Source of the DNA: Panax quinquefolius
Taxonomy: Eukaryota; Streptophyta; Magnoliopsida; Apiales; Araliaceae
NCBI GenBank assembly: GCA_020205615.1
Contig: CM035163.1
Location: forward strand, 44,588,189-44,652,188
Direction: 5' to 3'
DNA length: 64,000 bases
Shown here: piece by piece, positions 45,055 to 57,722 of the stretch
Position numbering within the stretch: the first letter of the stretch is position 1
How the letters are laid out: every line of letters starts with the position of its first letter
Made by a program: the position numbers and the translations under genes
Notes under the pieces: generated by a model
The model's database searches: none
What the model was told of the DNA's origin: nothing
The model's input: the letters and a program-made list of their open reading frames with translations, nothing else

Positions 45055-45420
45055 TGCTGTATATATATATACTAATATATGTATATATTTCGTATATATG
45101 GACTAACATTATCGAGTTATGCCTCGATTGAGCCTGAACTTCGATTTGGGCGTTTAATTGCTTTTATATATATATATATACTATATATATAAAGCGTGGT
45201 GGCAGACTACATCGATGAGCACGGATTTTACATCCGTCGTTTAATTACTTATATATATATATATATATATATAATTGTTATCGATACATGTCGAGCTTTG
45301 GATTTACATCCAATGCGTTTACTTTCGCTTTATATATATATATATATATAATTATTGTCAGACATATCCGATGAGCTGCTTTCACATCCATAGTGCATTT
45401 ACATTTCATAGGGCTTGGAG
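45055..45420 (+). repeat. ~80-95 bp tandem units with TA tracts, 5' LTR of G
   Basis: About four units with the core CGATGAGCACGGATTTTACATCC followed by GTTTAATTACTT and a (TA)n run. The same array in the 3' LTR (62560-62980) has different TA lengths and one more recognisable unit. Confidence 0.85.
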
Positions 45421-45549
45421 TTCACTTTGTGGCCTTTTTGACTTTATTTACATTCTGTCTTGCTTGGAGTTTACTTGCATTGTGGCGGTTGATCACTTTT
45501 TGACTTTATTTACATTTTCGTCCCTTTCAAGTATACTTCGTGGTGGTTG

Positions 45550-45550
<1 letters not shown>
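45410..45550 (+). repeat. ~60 bp tandem repeats, 5' LTR of G
   Basis: Units of TTTGACTTTATTTACATT plus GGAGTT(T/C)AC and GTGGCGGTTGATC, two to three copies; repeated in the 3' LTR at 62990-63135. Confidence 0.8.

Positions 45551-45553
<3 letters not shown>

Positions 45554-45602
<49 letters not shown>
45554..45602. repeat. (TA)n microsatellite
   Basis: Nearly 50 bases of alternating TA; counterpart at 63137-63178. Confidence 0.95.
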
Positions 45603-45603
<1 letters not shown>

Positions 45604-46423
45604 CTTATATATATATATATATAATCGCTTATTGCTTTCCATACAAATTGCAGTATCATGTGAGCCTAGGAATCATGTGATCACAGGTTGATTCTACTGA
45701 ATCTAGATTCGGTTCCCATGATGGACATTTTTAAGTCAGAAGCAACTTGTACATTATTTTACTGATGTATGCGAGTTTCCTTGGATGGTTTGTCATGCCC
45801 ATAAAGAGTTCTAAGATCTGTTGTATATTATTTTCTCAAGAATGCTTCGCATCTCAAAAATAAAAGCAAACAAGCCAAACATTTAATAATAAAATGGAAG
45901 TATGAAAAGGTCTCAATTCCTATTGAGCACAGGGTTTGAAAAACCTCTTTTACAAAACTTCATTGCTAAATCTTGGTTAAAACTAAATTTTCTATAAAAT
46001 TCAAACCCTTGTATATAGATGCGAACGAGGCCTCGCACTACTTTCAAATAATTGCACATTGATACACACACACACACATTCATATAACAATTTCTTTGAA
46101 GAGTGGCGGTCACCGTGGTAACACGGATGTCGGGGGGTGCCTAACACCTTCCTTCCGCATAATCAAGCCCCCAAACCCTTAATGAATCTCGGTTTCACAG
46201 ACCCGTTTAGCAGTGTCAAATCACTGGGTCAATGTGCAAACCTTTTTTCGATTGCGTTAGTGCGACGATTAAATACACTGTTGGCGACTCTTAAAGTCCA
46301 ATCGTCGACATTATACATGTCGAACCTTTTTCACTTGTTTTTTCAAACAAATCTCATATTTATATGAGAACACCAAAGAACAAGTAACGAAAAGGGACAA
46401 TCAAAATTCCCAACGTCGACAGG

Positions 46424-46441
46424 TGGTGACTCTGCTGGGGA
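46424..46441 (+). other. primer binding site of element G
   Basis: TGGTGACTCTGCTGGGGA just after the LTR end, as in Ogre/Tat elements, which use a tRNA-Arg type primer. Confidence 0.88.
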
Positions 46442-47335
46442 CTCCAGTAAGAGGGCTTAAGCAGCTATTATAAGCTTTTTAAAATTGTTATATGCTTGTG
46501 TGTGATTGTTGTATTTACATTTATAATGAATGTGTACGAATGCATCTTACTTACTGCACTGCTAAATATCTATCTGTGATATTAGTGCTTCGTACATGTC
46601 ATCGTTTTGCATAAACGGTGAGACACGTTGTATGTGAATGAATGTTGTGTGGTCCCTCCATCAGGAGGCTATCCTGTCGGTGTTTGATTACTGGACCCGT
46701 GGGAAGAATAATTCCCCGAGGCTCAGGAAAGGCATCACTCAGATTCTCTCCAGTTGAAAGACCGGATTAACTTCCCGTCGAGTAGATTGCGATGATCTGG
46801 GAACCTTCATGCCGAAAAGCCGCGAGAGTAACCCTAGGATAGGTCAACCTCTGATAAACCAAATGCGGAGGAAAGTCTCTTCATACTCTCCATTTTCAAT
46901 TACTTATAAAAGCATTTACTTGTAATTTGATTCCATGTTCATCCATATGTAATGGAAAATATGAAGTATATCTGTGCATGACATGTTATCAAGTAACAAC
47001 CGGTTTTGCAGGACAAATTCCTAAAACGGACATGTTATGATAACATTTATATTTCCCTAAGACTAAACTATGTAAGTCTTTTGGAGGGAAGCAATTGGGC
47101 ACACCGCTTCAAAATCCAAAAAAGGCCACAAGCTTCTGACCGATCATGTCTTCTTTCGAGCAGTCTAATCTCATTTCCGAGAAGAATTTGACGATTGAGT
47201 AAACAAATCACAGACTTGGTTGTTCTACTGAAGGAATTACACCAGTCTACTCAGGGTACAAAGATACCTGTATATACAGAATCCTCTATACAAGAGGGAG
47301 TTTAAGGTCTGGAAAAAACAATTCCAGAACATCAG
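46442..47335 (+). other. untranslated leader of element G
   Basis: No domain-bearing ORF. The GC-richer block 46660-46870 (GTCCCTCCATCAGGAGGCTA, CAGGAAAGGCATC, TAACCCTAGGATAGGTC) is typical of the leader of Tat/Ogre elements. Confidence 0.6.
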
Positions 47336-49497
47336 TTGGATACAACCAACAAAGACCCTGAAGGCACCCATCTCAAAGGAGATCCAGACACCGGTGATAT
47401 CAGGAAAAAGGTTCTTCAAATGGAGGAAACCATTCGCGTTCTTAAAGGGATTGGAACACATGGCAGTGTTTCATATGCAGACCATTACATATTTCCTGGT
47501 GTGCATTATCCAGAGAAATTTAAGACCCTTGATTTTGAAAAATATGATGGATTAGGGGATCCTTACACACATTTAAAGGTGTTCATTGGAGAACTCGGAT
47601 CTTATGCTGAGAATGAAAAGCTCGAGAATCAATTTTTTGAAGAAAAAGTCATTTGGAGAAGCCCGTTCATGGTATACCAGTTAAACAACTCTAAGATCCA
47701 TAGTTGGGAAGAGGCGGCCACGCCTTACTTACTCAATCTGAGTTTTCAATCTTAGATGGCTCTGGCCGATACCAAATTACCAAGGTCGAAAGCGATCTAA
47801 TGAGTCGTTCAGAGAGTATGCTCAAAGGTGGAGGCGCCTTCTTTGCTCAAGTTATTCCTTCCATGACAGAATCAGAAATGGTCATGACTTTCATAGATAT
47901 ACAAGAAGCTCCTTTCTATGAAAGAGTTCTAGCTGGTATTGGCAAACCATTTTCTGAGATGATCAAACATGGCGAGAAGGTTGAAATGGGATTGAAGTCC
48001 GGTAAAATTCAAGACCTAGCCGCTCTTAAAGCTGTTGCTGAGCACATCCAGTCCGGATCTTATGGAAAAAACCCCCGGAGGGTCCATAAAAAGAAAGAGG
48101 AGGATGTTTCCTTGATACTACAAGGACAAAAAGGAAATCAAGCATGCCTACGCAGGAGGAAACTACTCCCTTTTCAAAGACAATCTTGAACCCTCCATTT
48201 CCTAAAAGTGGAGAAGTAAAGCGACCTCGAACGTTCACACCCTTAGGGGATTCGCTCGAGAATATTCTTGCTCTTCTGATTGCTCAGAAGAAAATTACGC
48301 ATCTTCTTCCACAAGTCAACCATAATGGGAAGGGTTTTAATGCTACTCGGAAGTGTGCTTATCATGCTGGGGCACCCGGACATGATACTCAAGATTGTTG
48401 GGCCTTGAAACACAAGATCCAAGATCTGATAGACAACGGTGAGATCGTGGTCACCAAGCCAGATCAACCTCATGTGCAAGACATCCCTCAACACAAAGAG
48501 GAAGAGGTCAACATGATCAGTTGGAGCACTAGACATGGTTCCAATTCTACTGGTGAATCATCCCAACCCATCAAAGACGGTGTTGACAAATGGGATTATG
48601 CAAAGTTCTAGTTTACCATGGAACGAAAGATGAAAGCTCTTTGCAAACAAATTGAGCAATTGGCAGAACTGGTGTCCCACCATCATCAAGTCACACGCCA
48701 ATTAATCTGGCAGGAGCATGCCTATCTCCTTCCATTTGTTATGAATGCTCCATCGACACCTTCAAAAAGTGAAGCTATGGAGGATAAGGTTGCAAAGCGA
48801 ACAAGTGCTAAAGCCCATCGGGATTTTGCCAATCAAAGGGAATTCACCTATCTAGGCCAATCTATGGAGGAGATACTTCAAATGTTGATCAACGAAGGAA
48901 GAATCACATTCCTTCTCCCTCCAATCAATCCTCACTCAGGGCGGTTCAATCCTGATGAAATGTGTCAATATCATTCACATTCTCGCGGTCACGCAAAGAC
49001 GGAAGAATCTTTGGGCACTCCGCCATCTCATTCAGAATCTTATTGATAGCGGTGTCCTGGAAGTAGCAAATGATTACACTGTGCAACTTAAGGGTGGGAA
49101 TGCATGCCCTACCCAATGGAAGGGATCAGTATCAGTTATATCCGAGGTGGGTGATAAAACTGTCAAAGTATTTCCCATACAACAAATTCAACTCAAAGGA
49201 GATGACAATCCTTTGAAAGTGGCCGCACCAAAGCCAATAACTTTACCTTACAGACTACAACATCCTGTTGTCAGCTTACACAAAGTTCCATGGAATTATG
49301 GAGAAGCTAAAGGATCCACGTCTCATACTACTGCTATAGTCTCGAAAGAAAATCCATTTTACCTTCCTCAATGGGTTATCAAGCCTACTTGCAAAGCAAA
49401 GGGGAAGTTTCCCATGGAGAAGATTGAAAAATTCCTCCGTACTATGGGCCACAATGAAGCCAAAGTGGTTTTAAGCTTACAAGAAACTCAACACTAG
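47336..49497 (+). pseudogene. gag (element G)
   Basis: Starts MDTTNKDPEGTHLKGDPD. The retrotransposon gag core reads YPEKFKTLDFEKYDGLGDPYTHLKVFIGELGSYAENEKL and SKIHSWEEA, then in another frame MTESEMVMTFIDIQEAPFYERVLAGIGKPFSEMIKHGEKVEMGLKSGKI. A Cys/His module follows twice: CAYHAGAPGHDTQDCWALKHKIQDLIDNGEI (about 48355) and CQYHSHSRGHAKTE + ALRHLIQNLIDSGVLEV (about 48961), each after an SLE/SMEEIL..L leader (ENILALLIAQKKITHLLPQ and EEILQMLINEGRITFLLPP). Frameshifts near 47745, 48140 and 48995 and a stop at 48609 split it. The duplicated module is usual in Tat gag. Confidence 0.88.
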
Positions 49498-49608
49498 ATT
49501 TCAATTTTGGACTTGGTTTTCTCTTCCGAAGATCATCGGAAGGTTTTACTGAAGGTTTTGGAAGAAGCCTATTTGCAAAAATCAGTGGATGTGGAAAAAT
49601 TTTAACAT

Positions 49609-50118
49609 TTGGTTGATCACATTTTCAACAACATTGTGATATCCTTCACTGATGATGACATACCACCCGAAGGGACCGGTCATTGCAAACCATTGCACAT
49701 CACAGTGTTGTCTTCCGGGTACATGCTAGCAGGAGTTTTGATAGATGGAGGTTCATCTCTAAATATCTGTCTGTATGCCACCTTGGTGAAGATGGATATC
49801 AATTTCAAGCAAATCCAAAGTAGCCATACGATCATCCGAGCTTTTGATGGATCTCGGCGAAATTCCGTTGGAAAGATTGAATTGCCAATTGGGATTGGTC
49901 CTAATACATTCAACGTATCCTTCAATGTCCTCAAGATAGATTCAGGATACAACACAACTTTATTGAGGAGACCATGGATACACATGGTGAGGCCGTTCCT
50001 CCACCTTACATCAACAACTCAAATACATCATCAACAACGGTCTAGTCAATTGTCGATCGATCTTTGGCCGGAATGTCCTATACTAGGAACTCTACCAATT
50101 ATCGACTTCGGAATTTAG
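49609..50118 (+). pseudogene. retropepsin-like protease (element G)
   Basis: GVLIDGGSSLNICLYATL carries the DGG-S form of the catalytic triad usual in Tat elements; later IELPIGIGPNTFNVSFNVLKIDSGYNTTLLRRPWIH shows the LLGRPWIH helix with Gly changed to Arg. The frame shifts after position 49990. Confidence 0.85.
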
Positions 50119-50763
50119 GCACGAATTTCATACTACGGAAGTGGTAACACATGATACCATTCTATTGGAGTGCCACTTCCGTACAGAAGATTTTCCAAAT
50201 GACCCTCGAGAAACCCTTATAAGCATAAGCGAAGGCTTGGTAAGATCAGCGGTATTATTAAGCACCCTATGAATGTTTCTACAACTTTACCACATGAGTT
50301 ATCTGAATCTCCAAAACAAGGTTCTCAAGCCGGCCGTCATGTTTTGGCTATGTTGTTTCAAAGCGGTGCCAATCAAAGCTAAAGCTATCTTTGTTTCCCA
50401 AACCGGTGCCGATCCCGAGGCTTTGAAGAAAAGAAGAAAAGGAACGGAAACGTAAATATGACCTTGCCTTGATGATGGAAAGCATTCGCGTCATTGTTCA
50501 TGATGAACACACAAACAGATACATCCAAGACGATGATTGTCCAGATGTCATGGTTATCATTCGGGAAAAGGAAGACACTGACAATCCTTTTATCACTGCA
50601 GTCCTTCAGGACTTTACCCTTGACAATTGGAGCAGCACTCCATGCATTGGTCGACGAGGGTAAAATGGGCAGAAAATCCCTCTGCCCTGTAGATAACTTT
50701 AATTGCTTGCTTTCCTTTACAGCACTAGCAGTTATTTTATCACGTACATGCTAACACTTTTGT
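50119..50763 (+). pseudogene. protease-RT connecting region (element G)
   Basis: Readable pieces in different frames, such as LQNKVLKPAVMFWLCCFKAVPI and MMESIRVIVHDEHTNRYIQDDD, correspond to the long spacer between protease and RT in this lineage. No catalytic motif. Confidence 0.5.
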
Positions 50764-52330
50764 ATGATCGGACAGTTGCATATATTAAGTGAAAGCATAT
50801 TTTGTTTCAGGACTCTAAATTTAGATATGCCTGTACTTGCTGATGAGGTGCCTTCTCTCCACAAGGGCTGTAAATTTGATGCAAAGTTGGACTCAGACTT
50901 GATGGATATACAAGAGAACATTGAGACACCTCAAGAGATTAAGGAATGGGTCACCGACAAACCCAAACCCAACCTTGATCAAACCACTCCTTTCAATCTT
51001 GGAACCTTAGACAACCCTAAGCTAATCCAGATTGGTTCAGACCTTACCACAAATCAACGGAATGACATGGTTGCACTGTTAACCCAATTCCATGATGTGT
51101 TTGCATGGTCTCATGAAGACATGGTGGGATTGGCCACTGACATTGTTCTTCATCGCCTTCCCATTAAAGAAGGATTCAAGCCAATTAGGCAAAAGCTCAG
51201 GCGATTGAAACCTGAATAGAGTTTAAAAGTTAAAGAAGAAATTGTGAAACAATTTCAAGCTGGCATCATCATGGTGTCTACATATCCGAAGTGGATATCC
51301 AATATTGTTCTCGTGCGTAAACCAGGGGGAAAGGTGCGAGTCTGCGTGGATTATCGAGATTTGAACAAAGCTTGCCTTAAAGATAGCTTTCCTGTGCCTT
51401 TTATCCACATTCTTATTGATAATCTTGCTTTCGATCTCGGCATGTACTCCTTCTTTGATTGCTTGTGGGGTACCATCAAATTATAGTCCTTTGAGGAAGA
51501 TCGTGAAAAGCGCTTTCATCATGCCTTGGGGAACTTTTTGCTACTGAGGCGGTTGTCATTCGGCCTCATCAACGCCAAGGCTGACCTACCGATGAGCTAT
51601 GATGGCTCTTTTCCATGATTTAATAATGCAAGGAGATAGAGATCTATGTGGATGACATCATTGTCAAATCTCGGAAGGAGGATGACCATTTAGAGCATCT
51701 CAAAAAGGCTTTTCAACGGAGTTGCGTAAGTATAACTTAAAGTTGAATCATGAGTGCGCCTTTGTTGTTAAGTCGAGGCAAGTTGCTAGCTTTCTAGTCG
51801 ACCATGAGAGGATTGAAGCTGGGATCTACCAAAATCCGGGCTATCGAAATGCCCATTCCTCGGACGAGAGAAGGAAATACGGGGATTTTTGGGAAGGATT
51901 AACTTCATTAGCGATTCATTTCTCGACTCACGGCAACTATGAGCCGATCTTCAAATTGTTAAGGAAGAACTCCTCCATGAAATGGAATGATGAGTGTCGA
52001 AAGCCTTCCTCATAATTAAGGGAGCAATCGATTAACGCTCCATTTTGGTACCTCCAGGGATGATGTTCCCCTGTTCGTATACCTATCCATAAATGACAAT
52101 GCCATGGGTTTTGTATCTTTGAGGAAGAAAAATGATAGAGGCGAGAGCGAGATATCTATTACCTCAGCAAAAGATTCAGCATCAGTGAACATAAGTACAC
52201 TCTGATTGAGAAGACTTGTTGTACTTTAACATGGGCTTCCATGAGATTACAGCATTATCTCCATGGCAACAAAACCCATCTCATATCCCGCGTGGATCCT
52301 CTCAAGTATGTGTTCAGCAAGCCCATACTG
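50764..52330 (+). pseudogene. reverse transcriptase (element G)
   Basis: Begins with PFNLGTLDNPKLIQIGSDLTTNQRNDMVALLTQFHDVFAWSHEDMVGL, then after a TAG (51217-51219) EEIVKQFQAGIIMVSTYPKWISNIVLVRKPGGKVRVCVDYRDLNKACLKDSFPVP. The palm is damaged at 51450-51640; EIYVDDIIVKSRKEDDHLEHLKK preserves the YVDD site at 51645-51656. The thumb/connection (51722-52015) has shifts. Confidence 0.88.
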
Positions 52331-53164
52331 AATTGTTGACTGTCCAGATGGCAGTTGATCCTACAGCAATTTGACATCGTCTACGTGACGCAGAAGTCTG
52401 TTAAAGGTCAAGGAATTGAGGATCAACTAGCCGCTGCACCTGCAGGGGATTACAAACCCTTAGAAACTTACTTTCCTGACGAAGGAGTAATGGCAATTCA
52501 GCTACCACATCAGTACGATACATACCGCTCGTGGAAAATGTATTTTGATGGAGCTGTTAACTCAGAAGGCTCTAAAAGCGGAAGCGGTTTTAATATCACA
52601 TGCGGGGAAGCGGTATCCGTCGCCGTCAATTGCGGTTTATCAACACCAACAACCACTGTTGAGTATGAAGGCTGTATCATGGGACTCAAACTTGCCCGTT
52701 CTATGGGCATCAGGCGGTTAACTATCTTTGGGGATTCCGAATTGGTAATCAAGCAATCCACATGAATTACTTAAACCAAAGAATTGCATTTACTACCTTA
52801 CCATCGGCAAGTTCTACAAATGGATTTGGAGTTTGAAGAAATCTCCTTTCTACACATTCCTCGTAATAAGAATGACTTTGCAGACGCATTAGCAACGTTG
52901 GCTTCCTTGGTTTACATACCTGACAAGGAAAACATGCCAAGCATCACGATTGCTATGCAGAAAGCCCCAGTCTATGGGAATTACATTGGAGAAGTATCGG
53001 ATGAGCTACCTCCCATCCACAACCCTTGGTATCAGCATATCAAGGAGTATCTACGAGATGGATCTACACCCGCTGAGGCGAGCCTAAATGAAAAGAGGCG
53101 GATTCAGCGACTTGCCATGAAATTCTACCTGAGCGGAGATGCACTCTACAAAAGAGATGCATGA
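52331..53164 (+). pseudogene. RNase H, including the extra copy typical of Tat elements
   Basis: After a short connection (QLILQQFDIVYVTQKSVKGQGIEDQLA), the domain reads WKMYFDGAVNSEGSKSGSGF (first Asp), TTVEYEGCIMGLKLARSMGIRRLTIFGDSELVIKQ (Glu and Asp) and, after a stop at 52763-52765, HIPRNKNDFADALATLASL (last Asp). This archaeal-like RNase H is the feature that sets the Tat lineage apart from other Ty3/gypsy elements. The four acidic residues are present. Confidence 0.85.
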
Positions 53165-54271
53165 TTAGGTCTCCTCATATGTCTGGACAAAGACCAAGCT
53201 CAGCGACTCATGGATGAGATCCATGGTGGAGTATGCAGCCCTCACATGAGCGGACCCCTACTTGTTAAGAAAATTCTCAGAACGGGACATTATTGGCTAA
53301 CACTCAAAGCTGACTGTGATGATCACATCAAGAGATGCTATCAATGTCAGATCCATGGGAATATTATCCACGCCCCTCCAAGGGAACTCCATAATATGAG
53401 TTCGCCATAGCCCTTTTCAATGTGGGGAATGGGCGTGATCGGGCCCATCGAGCCAAAGCCAGTAATGGACATCGATTCATATTTACTATGATCGACTACT
53501 TCACTAAATGGGTCGAAGCAGCTTCCTTCCCCAGGGTTACTAAAGGAGTCATCATTGCGTTCATCAGAAATAATGTTGTTTATCGCTATGGGCAACTAGA
53601 GGTCATTATGTCAGACAATGCTAAAAACCTCAACAACAAAATGATGGAGGAATTATGCAAAAAATTCCACATCAAACATCTCAACTCCGTCATCTACCGA
53701 CCAAAGATGAATGGTGTTGTTAAGCGACTAATAAAAACATCAAGAAGATCATGCAAAAAATGTTCGCCAATCACAAAGGATGGCCTGACCTCTTGCCCCT
53801 AACTTTATTAGGCTACAGAACTTCAATGCGTGCTTCCACTGGGGCAACCCCCTACTCGCTAGTCTATGGGATGGAAGCAGTGCTCCCCATAGAAGTGGAA
53901 ATGGAATCCCTCAGAGTATTGATGGATGCTTAGTTGGATGAAGACTAATGGGTACAAGACAGGTATCACCAATTGTCTCTTATAGATGAAATGCGAACCG
54001 CAGCTATCTTCCATGGTCAGTTATATCAGCAAAGGATCGCACGATCCTACAACAGAAAAGTCCGACTACGGCAATTCAAACAACATGACTTGGTTTTGAA
54101 GAAGATCATTGACAACCAAGATCAATCTAAGGGAAAATTCGCTCCTAACTAGGAAGGCCCATTTATTGTCAAGGAAATATTGACAGGAGGTGCTCTCAGA
54201 TTGCAAGAAATGGATGGCGATGAATTTCCACAGCTTATCAACTCGGACACCGTGAAACGGTACTATGTCTG
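53165..54271 (+). pseudogene. integrase (element G)
   Basis: Zinc domain: MDEIHGGVCSPHMSGPLLVKKILRTGHYWLTLKADCDDHIKRCYQCQIHG (H-H-C-C complete). In the core, the codon expected to give Asp in GMDVIGP reads GGC (Gly) at 53432-53434. One base is missing at about 53458. The second Asp is intact in VIMSDNAKNLNNK. The third, Glu, sits at a one-base deletion near 53721. WPDLLPLTLLGYRTSMRASTGATPYSLVYGMEAVLP follows, then TAG at 53931-53933. The C-terminal part ends at TGA 54269-54271. Confidence 0.87.
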
Positions 54272-55480
54272 AAGTTATCATCAAACAAACATCCTGGTTT
54301 TGATCCTTGAATGACCAGTCATTCTGGTTTTGAACCCTTTCTCCTTTTTTTACAAACTCTTTTGCCACTCAAGGAAACATACACTTCAAACTAGCAGCCT
54401 GGTTTCTTTTCATTTCAAACTTTTCACACCTGCTTTTCCTGAAGACGAGATTAAAATTTTCACACCCACTTCTCCTGAAGACGAGATTAAACTTTTCACC
54501 CCTGTAGTTTATCCTCAAGATGGGATTAAACTTTCTTCTCCCATGATATAGCATGCTTATATAGGATTTACGCTTCTCTCAAATTGCGATTTGTCGTCGA
54601 CGAGGGCGAACTACGTCGACTAATCTCCACGATACCACAGGGTATGTAGGCAACCATATTCTATATGGCGGTCATAATAAATAAAAAAAAACAACAAAAA
54701 CATTTCTGCCCTTTCTTCACAAAAACAACAAAAATACTTCTACACCCTTCTACCTTTCACATTCAGCGTTGAATCTCTTACACTAGGTTCGAACTACGCA
54801 GACTTGATCTCCTCTTCAACAAGAGTACGTAGGCAGCCATTCATGGTGCAGTCTAACCCCTACCAGAATAAACATACTTGTCACGTGATCTTTGGGATCA
54901 ACCTTCAAATTACCCCACTTCATCGGTTTCAGATCAAAGGGATGGAATTATCCAACCTCTTCTCGCAAATAGAAGATTCGGTGACCATCTAAGCTGCGAT
55001 CATGCCACAAAGAGCAATACCAACCCATAAGAGATGGAATTAACTAGGCTTCTCACAAATAGAAATCTTGGCGACCATCGTAGTGCGGTCGATCTCGAGA
55101 GAGGAAGAGACCACCCTCCTCTCCACTTTTCCATCTGAGATACCGGTCCCAAGACACGAAGATGGTAGGGATTTTTCGAATCAATGATCCGATTACGAGA
55201 GACCTTGCGACGTCTCAATGTCCATCTGTCAAGGATAATTTCAGAATACATCAAGATCAAAGGCCTTGGAGAAACAGGCAAACATCAAGAAAGTATCAAG
55301 GCATAACTAAAATGGAATTGAATCAAAATATATTTCCCTGCCATATATAATACTGTTTGATATATACATCTGTGTTGTACATGACAAAAATGGCTAAGCT
55401 AGTCTGTGCAGGAAAATACAAAGCTATCTACGAGATCGTGTGTATGCACGGACTATCGGATCTAACATAGCATCCCTCTC
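54272..55480 (+). other. 3' untranslated region of G with lineage-typical repeats
   Basis: Contains GAACTACGT...GTATGTAGGCAACC at 54608-54655 and a second such block at 54790-54840 (CGAACTACGCAGAC..TACGTAGGCAGCC), a recurrent signature of Tat/Ogre 3' regions. A GATGGAATTA..CAAATAGAA..GCGACCATC unit occurs near 54942 and again near 55032. Confidence 0.7.
54421..54530 (+). repeat. 36 bp tandem repeat, three units
   Basis: Units at 54421, 54457 and 54493 contain CCTGAAGACGAGATTAAA. The period is a multiple of three and the frame stays open (FTPxxPEDEIK per unit). Confidence 0.85.
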
Positions 55481-57722
55481 ACGAAGGCGGAGGAAATGGC
55501 GCAAGCTCACGCCTTGAGGGTATCTACGAGCTAGCGGATCGAGAGGCTAACTACATGGTGGTATAATGCTCATCAATGTAAGCACTCATGTCGGCAAAGA
55601 TCGGCCGTCATCGGGATCTCTTTGAAGTGTTATCTGCAATGGCCACATCCCTAGCAGATAAGGCGGCATCCGCCCACTATCAATGCATCCTGGCTGATCT
55701 AGTCTCATCCTCTCTAATAGGCGGTGGTGTCTCTCTCATCAAGAGTCATCAACATCGTGGCCCTAGCACGATCTCTATCATAGGTCATCGGATGTAAGCT
55801 CTGCTCCAAATGTTGTGTCGAATCTTTGAGTGTGATGGCACTTTCGGGGTGGGAGAATCTATCACAAATCTTGGCGACCCAATGATCAAGTCATCGGTGG
55901 GAATGATGACCTCCTATAGGCTCCTCCTCATCGTCGAATCGGTCCTCACACCTTGCATGGATCTTTGTCGTGACCAATGCGATCTCTGTCTCCATCCATG
56001 CGGAATACTCGCGAAACAACTGGATGGTGATGAAAACTTCGGTGACTCTCATTTGATCCCAATAGGCATACAAACACGGATCTATCCTCCGTGATGACAA
56101 GCGATGTGACGAAAGCGACCGACTCACTACCCCCTCATACGGATGGAAGTCCTGGCCGGGTCAAGCCCGACTCATCACGACCCGATGGGTGGTAAGTAAT
56201 CATGCCCCTCAAAACCGGCCCGAGAGGAGGTAATCCATGCGGAGCATGAGTAATGAAGTTGTAGGGTGAGCTAAGCCACGAACACGGCAATATATCAAAG
56301 CGGATCTCAATCTCGCCAAGAAAGCGGACCAAGAATCAAAGATCTGTATACCCCATGAAATTTGTCGAAAAGAGTCTGACATGGCTATCTCATGGGTGAA
56401 ATAAAATCCATGATGTCTAAATGTGCTAATCGGTCTCAAGTGTGATATGAACCACATCTGACATGGTGAGAGCTACTATGAATACTCCTGCTTTGGATAA
56501 GTGACGGCGAGTATGTAGCCGACCTCAAGGTCTCTGCGATGATTATCGGAATGATGGAATGACCCTCACGAGAGCTCTATTTTTTGCCATAATGACGCTT
56601 GTAGATATCTAGCTCATCCATGTACTGCAAGTGGCGTGTATCATATATAACAATACGCATGAAGCGATACATCTACTCGGCTGAACATGATGATCCTCCG
56701 GTGAGGTGAAATCCCCGGAATGTCATGCATAGCTGTCCTCAGAGCCAAACCTGTCAAACAAGAAACACTGGGATATTACATGGCCGGATGTAATCTCATC
56801 CTGCACTACTCTGCGCCTCAATCTGTAAGAGTCATGAGCTGTCTACTCATGTCTCCTATCACCATGTACACGCTTGAGTGCATCCGGAGGTAGCATAAAT
56901 CGATAATCGTGCATACTCCTCCAAAGTAGGAGTCAACTCTCGGGTGCCAAAGTGAAATACATGTATGTCTGGTGCCCAGCGCTCTAGCATGCCCTCTACA
57001 AATCCTGGAGGAACCTAAAACATCAATAGGGTCATAGTATGCTGCAGTAAATCATCTACGATCACCGTATCGATGGTGATATACTATCATACCATGATCG
57101 CATACCAAACTACCACCGCAAATGGTGGGGTATGATCAATACAGCTAACTGTCGAAGATGACATCTGTATGAGCCGTGTCATAAGACCATCCAGGGGTCA
57201 ATACTGAATATCTCTGAACATACATACATATGCATAACAACAACATGCATGATATAATAGATGGTAATATGATATAGGGAATGGAAAAATGTGCATACAT
57301 TCCTAAGTATATCATCATCTAATACATCTCTGTCACAATTTAAAATACGGGGAAATGGGTGAAGCTACCCAACATCTAAATGAGAGGCCTATCAAAGATA
57401 TAGCGAGAATGGGGTGAAGCTACCCAAATGACTAATGAGAGGCCTATCAAAAGAAATACATCAGAAAAAGTCAATAGTATCGATGTCCACATCATCGATG
57501 CTGTCCACCTGATGTAACTCCTCCTGAGTCACTGGATCTCTATCTATAGGGATGTCAGACCTATACAAATGAGGATATGCTTAAGCAAAAACCATATGGA
57601 TCATCCAGGGCCGGTAGCTAGAGTTGGAAGGATCAAAAGTATCTACCTCTGCAGGATCTACGCGCCCAAATCTTAGAATGAAAAGATGTGACCGGTCCAT
57701 TGCTTGAAGTCGATCTCTCAAT
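55481..57722 (-). other. probable antisense PMD-gene remainder
   Basis: GC-richer than the rest of the element. The minus strand has medium ORFs (56127-55891, 56332-56135, 56457-56209) without a firm domain and a readable PHLYRSDIPIDRDPVTQEELHQVDSIDDVDID (about 57575-57470). It may be the 3' part of the antisense gene. No clear end was found. Confidence 0.4.
57356..57462 (+). repeat. 54 bp tandem duplication
   Basis: TGGGGTGAAGCTACCCAA through GAGAGGCCTATCAAA is repeated at 57356 and 57410. Confidence 0.85.

Larger units (their letters stand above)
44480..46421 (+). mobile_element. 5' LTR of element G, truncated at its start
   Basis: Similarity to the 3' LTR begins abruptly at TGGGAATAGACCCC (61982 in the other copy) and runs to AACGTCGACA at 46421. 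The first about 728 bases of the LTR (61254-61981 in the 3' copy) are missing. Confidence 0.82.

Noticed and set aside
55588..56094. plus-strand ORFs in the 3' region of G
   Set aside because: Their composition mirrors the antisense gene region; no recognised domain and no continuity with pol.
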